Assembly (NCBI GenBank): GCA_905116865.2
Contig: CAJHNH020006667.1
Coordinates: forward strand, 12,501-76,500
Reading direction: 5' to 3'
Source: Candidula unifasciata
Taxonomy: Eukaryota > Mollusca > Gastropoda > Stylommatophora > Geomitridae
Length of the DNA: 64,000 nt
Every line of letters begins with the position of its first letter. The stretch's first letter is position 1. Both the position numbers and the translations under genes were made by a program. The notes beneath the pieces were generated by a model, which worked only from the letters and a program-made list of their open reading frames with translations, did not search any database and was not told the DNA's origin. Below, piece after piece: positions 58,749 to 64,000 of the stretch.

Positions 58749-59075
58749 ATGGCAGTTAGACGTGTTACTGCCGATGATGGTGAGGTCAAAGTCTCAAAAG
58801 TGACAATGGAAACCAATGGAGCAAATTTAACAGGAAGTTATTTAAACAATCAACAACTGTTCTTTATTCAAGTCTGTGGGACCGATACTGACATCGATAA
58901 GACAGATGGGGTCATATTGTCTCTGATCGATCAGATACTCCAAGTGCCCTTTCAACTGGCAGGCTTAGCGCCTCCACAATTTCATGCTCTGGGCGACACC
59001 AAGGATTTCTTCAAAGTCGCGCCAACTAAACTCAAGACAAATTCAAAGTGGGACCTAAATAGGAAAGTCTTATGA
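58749..59075 (+). CDS. Unidentified 108-codon open frame
   Basis: Begins MAVRRVTADDGEVKVSKVTM; includes FFIQVCGTDTDIDKTDGVI, LSLIDQILQVPFQLAGLAPP and FHALGDTKDFFKVAPTKLK. Balanced amino-acid composition, unlike the microsatellite frames around it, but no family recognised. It starts right after the T run that follows a family B SINE. It could be a fragment of an unrecognised mobile element, an exon read past its splice site, or chance. Confidence 0.3.
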   Translation: MAVRRVTADDGEVKVSKVTMETNGANLTGSYLNNQQLFFIQVCGTDTDIDKTDGVILSLIDQILQVPFQLAGLAPPQFHALGDTKDFFKVAPTKLKTNSKWDLNRKVL

Positions 59076-59199
59076 GAGGTCAAGTGGGAATCAAGGGCTA
59101 AGTACTTTGGCCAGAGAGAACTGAAAAGCCGTGAAAACATCAGAGTGAGGAGTTGAAGTATAAAAAGGGCTCACATCTAATTAGAAGTTATTCTAGCCA

Positions 59200-59430
59200 T
59201 CCCCTTGTGAGATGCAATTTTTCGTTATTTGAAGCCCTGCTCTGGCTCCAGCCATGGACCGCAATATAGATCGACCATAAATATAGTCTAATGGCTGAAC
59301 GCGGTTTCTTGGACCTCTCCACGGGTGATCCTCATCCACATGGTAACACTTTGAGTCATCGGGTGTTTGTCGCTTGTGTGATGTCCCGGTGGGGTAAAAA
59401 TCTACTTCTACTAATTAGAAGTGTATTAGT
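59200..59430 (+). repeat. SINE-like repeat, family E (plus copy)
   Basis: GTTATTTGAAGCCCTGCTCT, GAACGCGGTTTCTTGGACCT, GGGTGATCCTCATCCACATG, GAGTCATCGGGTGTTTGTCG and GATGTCCCGGTGGGG match 14958-15160 reversed. Confidence 0.72.
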
Positions 59431-59661
59431 ATTATGTGAAGTGGTTTACGAGAATTGGCGAAGTTTAACCTTTTCAGTCCCAAGGCAATGTCTGATTCGT
59501 GAATGATTTTACCACTTGATTTCCCTTGAAAGTATAATGTGCTGTCTTATTTTAAACATTTTGTCGTTTGTCAATGTTTAATTACTTATTTTACTGCACT
59601 GCCAAGGTGTTCACTTCGAATTATTGTGCTTGTTGATGTAAATCAGTAACACTGTTAGCGC

Positions 59662-60798
59662 CAGGGTTGCCAGATACAAAACTTCATTTTATGCCAAACC
59701 ATTACCCAAAATATGCCAGAAAATGCCAAATAAAGTGTAACACTGTACTCACTTCACATCAAAAGCCCTAGATTGAATTCTTCACTGTCATCCTCGCTGG
59801 AACCAGTGGAAGATACAGCGTAAACCTTTTTGAATGTAAAATCTTAAAGCAATTTCTCAGATTGGATTAAGTCTTTACAACTTATCTATAATGATGGCAT
59901 ATTTCTTGTTCCAAAAATCATCAATAAGGTCATCCTTAAGTGCATACGATATAATTTTTTTTTAAATTAGGCATGAATATTTAGTTCTATGCAACTGTAT
60001 GTGCTCCAGTGTACTCCCTCGACCATGCGCTCCTATGATTTCACTTAGATGATCATTTGTGCGTATTGCACAATGACAGGTCGTGCATACAGCAAGTTGC
60101 AACTCTGCTGCCTTCAACTTTATCATTACTTTGCCTAGGAGTCATTGTTGTAATAAGCTGTGGCTGGCTTTTTGGCGGAGTTTTCATCCTGTGTTTTTCG
60201 AATTTTTTATGATTTGAAATGCTACTAATTCTTGGTGCATAAGTGCACTGACACTGTTTACAATATGCTGCCTATGATTCGTCTGAAGATCTTTTGAGCC
60301 GTGAGTTTGTTTTCTTCCAGTTACTATCATACTTGCGATTGCTGTCATAAGATGCTTTCCATTTTATTTTGGATGACGTGGCCATTGGTAGAAGTAATAA
60401 AATCTATCACAGATAGAAATAGATATATATCCTCTCTATTTTCTGTCCTCAAGTAGTTTCTGAACAGCCTGAATCACTTGATATCAGTGGTGGGTTTTGG
60501 TTTTATATCCCGAATTTATTCTAGTAGATTAATATAAATTACAGAGGGCCTCGGTTTATCGTAGTCACGATCCATTTAGGAAGACAAATACAATAAGAAC
60601 TGGCGCGAATCTCCATTAGTCCGTACCAGGACATCACAACAAAGTCAAAATGGAATAAAGATGTTAAACGTAGGCCTACATTGCCAGGAAGAACCCAAAT
60701 ATGCCAAAATATGCCAGTTCATTATCTTATGCCAGTTCGATTTAAAATATGCCAAATTTCTGGAAACTGGCATAAAAAATGCCAATATGACAACCCTG
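59662..60798 (-). mobile_element. hAT DNA transposon remnant with perfect 8-bp target duplication
   Basis: Inverted ends CAGGGTTGCCAG and TGACAACCCTG; GTTAGCGC at 59654-59661 and 60799-60806. About 1.14 kb, so non-autonomous. The minus strand carries a transposase N-terminal relic. Both ends are rich in ATGCCA words (for example ATGCCAAAATATGCCAG), likely subterminal transposase sites. Confidence 0.9.
59870..60385 (-). pseudogene. hAT transposase N-terminal relic (BED-type zinc finger region)
   Basis: From ATG at 60385: MATSSKIKWKASYDSNRKYD, then (one stop) AAYCKQCQCTYAPRISSISN followed by HKKFEKHRM, a Cys-x2-Cys...His-x5-His zinc-finger pattern. After a +1 shift: KAAELQLAVCTTCHCAIRTN, DHLSEIIGAHGRG, STLEHIQLHRTKY, then LKDDLIDDFWNKKYAIIIDK, which stops where the catalytic DESTD block should begin. 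The RNase H-like core is missing, so it is inactive. Confidence 0.75.
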
Positions 60799-60806
60799 GT
60801 TAGCGC

Positions 60807-61340
60807 ACAATGTTTTGCATGTCTAATGCAAATGGCCACTTCGCTACATTCTCTTTCACTATCCGCTTTTTGTAAGAGCCAGTGAAAGTGGGTGACGCTG
60901 GGCACAGTGCAACATCAATAAAGGTCATTTCCGGCCAAAAGAAACTCCCCACAAAAACATAGACCGGATGCTGATACTGGGTTTGTGAATGGCAATTATT
61001 CGCGCTACAAACAGATAGCATGCGTGACAGATGATTACAGATGATCGGGTTAAGTGCACACAGACCAAACAATATACCCGCCTGCCAGGATAGACAAAAT
61101 TTTTGAGAAACCTACCTAATGTGATATGCTACATTGAAAACCACTACAGAGATTCAATTAGACAGAGCACGCCCCGGACAATGTCACAGATAATTGTTAT
61201 GCATTGTGTTTATATAGCATGGTGATTGTTCATACATCTTACCCAAGAGGTAAAGAAAGGACAGAATACAGCACTCCCAAACTTAGATGCACTCATGAAC
61301 ATGGAAAGCAATGCAAAACCTTCTAAATGCATTCACTGTG
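60807..61340. other. No gene seen
   Basis: Unique-looking mixed sequence. A 90-codon minus-strand frame (61072-60800) has no recognised domain. Confidence 0.45.
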
Positions 61341-61354
61341 GTTAACTGACAATC

Positions 61355-61459
61355 AGCACTCGAAGAGGAGGTAAAGGAGGAGGAGAAGAAGAAGAAGAAG
61401 AAGAAGAAGAAGAAGAAGAAGAAGAAGAAGAAGAAGAAGAAGAAGAAGAAGAAGAAGAA

Positions 61460-61491
<32 letters not shown>

Positions 61492-61544
61492 AAAAGAAGG
61501 CGAAGAAGAAGAAGGCGAAGAAGAAGAAGAAGAAGAAGAAGAAG

Positions 61545-61575
<31 letters not shown>

Positions 61576-61585
61576 GGAGGAGGAA
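61355..61585 (+). repeat. (AAG)n microsatellite
   Basis: About 220 bp of GAA/GAG repeats, longest in the window. Confidence 0.96.
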
Positions 61586-61589
61586 GATA

Positions 61590-62895
61590 AAGACAAAGAA
61601 AAGAAAAAGTGGAGAATGAGGAGTAGGAAGACTATTTACATAACTATATACTGCAAACTATTTCCATAAGATATTCCCTTCAAGTTAAATTTGGTACAAC
61701 ATAAAAAGACAAAACGTCTGGCCAAGAGGAACACCAGTAGAGGCCACATTTGACAGGCCACTGAGTGAATTAAAAAAAAAAAAAAAAAGACACTAAAGAG
61801 AACACTGCTGATGTAGATAATCTATTTCAAACGAACCAAAAAATTAAAACTGCAAAAAACGCTTGAATATTCATCACAGAAACGCTGACATCTGTGCACA
61901 ACAATCGTATGATAAGCTTCGTGTCCAGAAAAAGACTATGCGGCATTCTCTACGGAGAATCTATAATTATTCTCAAACGTGTCAGCTGCAGTATGAATCT
62001 ACCAGTATATGTCTAATATCAGCTCATCTGAAGGCTCTGTACTGAATTATTACACGGTAACGCCCTGAAATACTTTTCGACAACAGGAATTTACCAGTAC
62101 GGATTCTGCGAATCCATTGTGGCTCCGAGAAGAACGCCTCCGAAACAAAGTCCCGATGAGATACAGCTCTAGGTCTGGGTCTAAAGAAAACCAGTTGCAC
62201 TCGGACAGATGCAAGTCCTACTGAGAGCTTGGACTACGTAAACGTTCATACACTAGACATAAAGCGTTGAAATTCGCCATTCCTAGGCAGTGACAACCAA
62301 ACAACCATAAAACACAACCCAAACGATTCAATTCTCACAATTATTGAAATAATTTACTAATAAAGGGCAATCACAGAAACTATACTGTCTTTACTGATAA
62401 AATGGAACAAATGAAACGCATACGGGTGTATGCTTTCTTTGAATAACATAAATAATAGAAACGAATCATGAAGCTTTGTAACAAATAAAAGAAGGCGTTG
62501 CAGCCAATGCTATCAGATAAAACAAAACACAACAGCAGGAAACAACCGTGTGGCCGATGACAACAGTCTAAGACAATGGACACTAACGTATTCACAATGC
62601 CCAAGGAAACAGAACATGTAACAACCTGGGGTCACGTTAGAGACGTTTCTAAAATCAATACTGTGCCCTGTCTGATCAAATAACTTTGTTTTTCTGTGCC
62701 CCGTGGTAATCTCAGACTTTGTTAATAAACCTAAAAATGTGTGATTTATGACGAGCCAGCGCAATGTTTTTGTCTTAATCATCTACAAGATCTATACACT
62801 TTAGCTGCATGTACGGCTCTAACAGTATTCTTACTCCGACTCCTTCGATAAGGCCTCTGTTCATTAGATTTAAAGATGTCAGATTGCTTCTTCTC
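61590..62895. other. No gene seen
   Basis: Mixed sequence with a short A run at 61773-61788. No coding or repeat signature recognised. Confidence 0.45.
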
Positions 62896-62899
62896 CTGC

Positions 62900-63622
62900 C
62901 CTTTATCCCTCAAAGTAAAACTGGTCTTCAACCAACCAGCGTCAAGTCTTGATTCCCTCAAAGTAATACCGGTCATTAACCAACCAGCGTCAAGTCCTAA
63001 TTTACTTAAAGTCACATAAACCAACCAGTGTCAAGTCTCTATTCCCTTAAAGTACCATTAGTCATCAACCAACTAGTGTCAAGTCTTTAGTCCCTCGAAG
63101 TAAAAATGGCCATCAACCAACCAGTGTCACGTCTTTATTACCTTTAAGTTACATTGGTTATTAACCAACTAGTGTCAAGTCTTTATTTCCTTAAAGTAAC
63201 ATTGGTTATCAACGAACTAGTGTCAAGTCTTTATTTTCTTAAAGTAACATTGGTTATCAACCAACTAGTGTCAAGTCTTTTTTCCCTTAAAGTAACTTTA
63301 GTCACCAACCAACTAGTGTCAAGTCTTTATTCCCTTAAAGTAACAATGGTCATCAAACAACTAGTGTCAAGTCTTTATTTCCTTTAAGTAACAATGGTCA
63401 TCAACCAACCAGTGTCAAGTCTTTATTTCCTTTAAGTAACAATGGTCATCAACCGACCAGAGTCAAGTCTTTATTCCCTTAAAGTAACATTGGTCATCTA
63501 CCAACTAGTGTCAAGTCTTTGTTCCCTCGAAGTAAAAATGGTCATCAACCAACCAGTGTCAAGTCTTTATTTCCTTTAAGTAACAATGGTCATCAACCGA
63601 CCAGTGTCAAGTCTTTATATTA
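62900..63622 (+). repeat. 48-bp satellite array, about 15 units
   Basis: Unit CAACCAACTAGTGTCAAGTC followed by TTTATTCCCTTAAAGTAACA and TTGGTTAT. Most units are 48 bp; one near 63000 has lost about 7 bp. 48 is a multiple of 3, so part of the array (63154-63387) stays open as VINQLVSSLYFLKVTL repeats. No evidence that it is translated. Confidence 0.95.
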
Positions 63623-63749
63623 ACTTTTCTTTTTACCTCTTTTCTCCTCTGCAACTTTATTTTTTTTTCTTCCGCATGTGCCCCTCTCCCTGTGGGTTCC
63701 AGTGCAAAAACAATTTAACCACAGTGTTATCAAGTGTTTTCAGCGTTCC

Positions 63750-64000
63750 TAACCACCGTCACCTCCACACCTCTCGATTCACTTGAATTTATCAAGTTCT
63801 CTCAGAAAGCGACATATTAGTGATTTTTGTAATACAATATATTCGCATATAATCTGCAAGGGCACCAATGATTTGAATGTGCAGTTTACTGGAGACTCAG
63901 GGCGGTGGGTACTTCGTGAAGTGTTAACGAGCATGGTTCCACTTAGCGCCATGACTTTGAAAATAGAATTCGAAAAAGGGCGAATCAAGAAATTCTACTG
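63750..64000 (+). CDS. Unidentified open frame running off the right edge (possible exon)
   Basis: After a stop at about 63750 one frame stays open to the window end, reading LSIHLNLSSSLRKRHISDFC, NTIYSHIICKGTNDLNV, QFTGDSGRWVLREVLTSMVP and LSAMTLKIEFEKGRIKKFY. Composition is protein-like. A pyrimidine-rich stretch and TTCTCTCAG at 63795-63803 could be a splice acceptor. No family recognised. Confidence 0.35.

Overview
The window is animal nuclear DNA, most likely from a lophotrochozoan and probably a gastropod mollusc. Reasons: spliced exons with GT-AG introns, no bacterial-style gene packing, long di- and trinucleotide microsatellites and poly-C runs, and a dense, nested population of LINEs, tRNA-derived SINEs, hAT-type DNA transposons and a Helitron-like family. 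The species call is inference from repeat style. Only sequence reading was done; no database search was possible.

Host gene. The only host gene I can identify is on the minus strand. Five exons at 45565-45423, 38961-38831, 34819-34718, 31653-31595 and 30611-30512 splice in perfect phase into about 177 residues of a nicotinamide-nucleotide adenylyltransferase (NMNAT), ending at a stop at 30514-30512. They carry the GADLLESF and ISSTKVR signatures and a basic cluster where vertebrate nuclear NMNAT1 has its nuclear localisation signal. The first 85 or so residues were not found and probably lie to the right of the window. The introns are filled with transposons.

Left third (1-21 kb). A LINE is split by two head-to-tail Helitron-like elements (736-3541). 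Next come a hAT MITE with an internal tandem expansion, an (AAG)n tract and a 3-kb decayed LINE with endonuclease, reverse transcriptase (RT) and RNase H (6296-9275). A second LINE follows whose RT holds nine in-frame 48-bp repeats (10988-11419), then a third Helitron-like copy (11818-13719). At 19-20 kb one LINE is inserted in another with a 13-bp target duplication.

Middle (21-48 kb). This is the NMNAT 3' region and its introns. It holds an internally deleted LINE (32190-33765), a LINE C-terminus blown up into 27/29-bp arrays plus a 741-bp higher-order duplication (34862-36146), and many SINE copies.

Right third (48-64 kb). This contains a divergent Helitron-like copy with tRNA-Asp-like segments (48331-50547), more SINEs, and a LINE-in-LINE insertion with a 13-bp target duplication (57176-57893). 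A 1.1-kb hAT element has a perfect 8-bp target duplication and a transposase N-terminal relic (59662-60798). An (AAG)n tract and a roughly 15-copy 48-bp satellite (62900-63620) follow, and an unidentified open frame runs off the right edge.

No functional tRNA, rRNA, CRISPR array or complete autonomous transposon was found.
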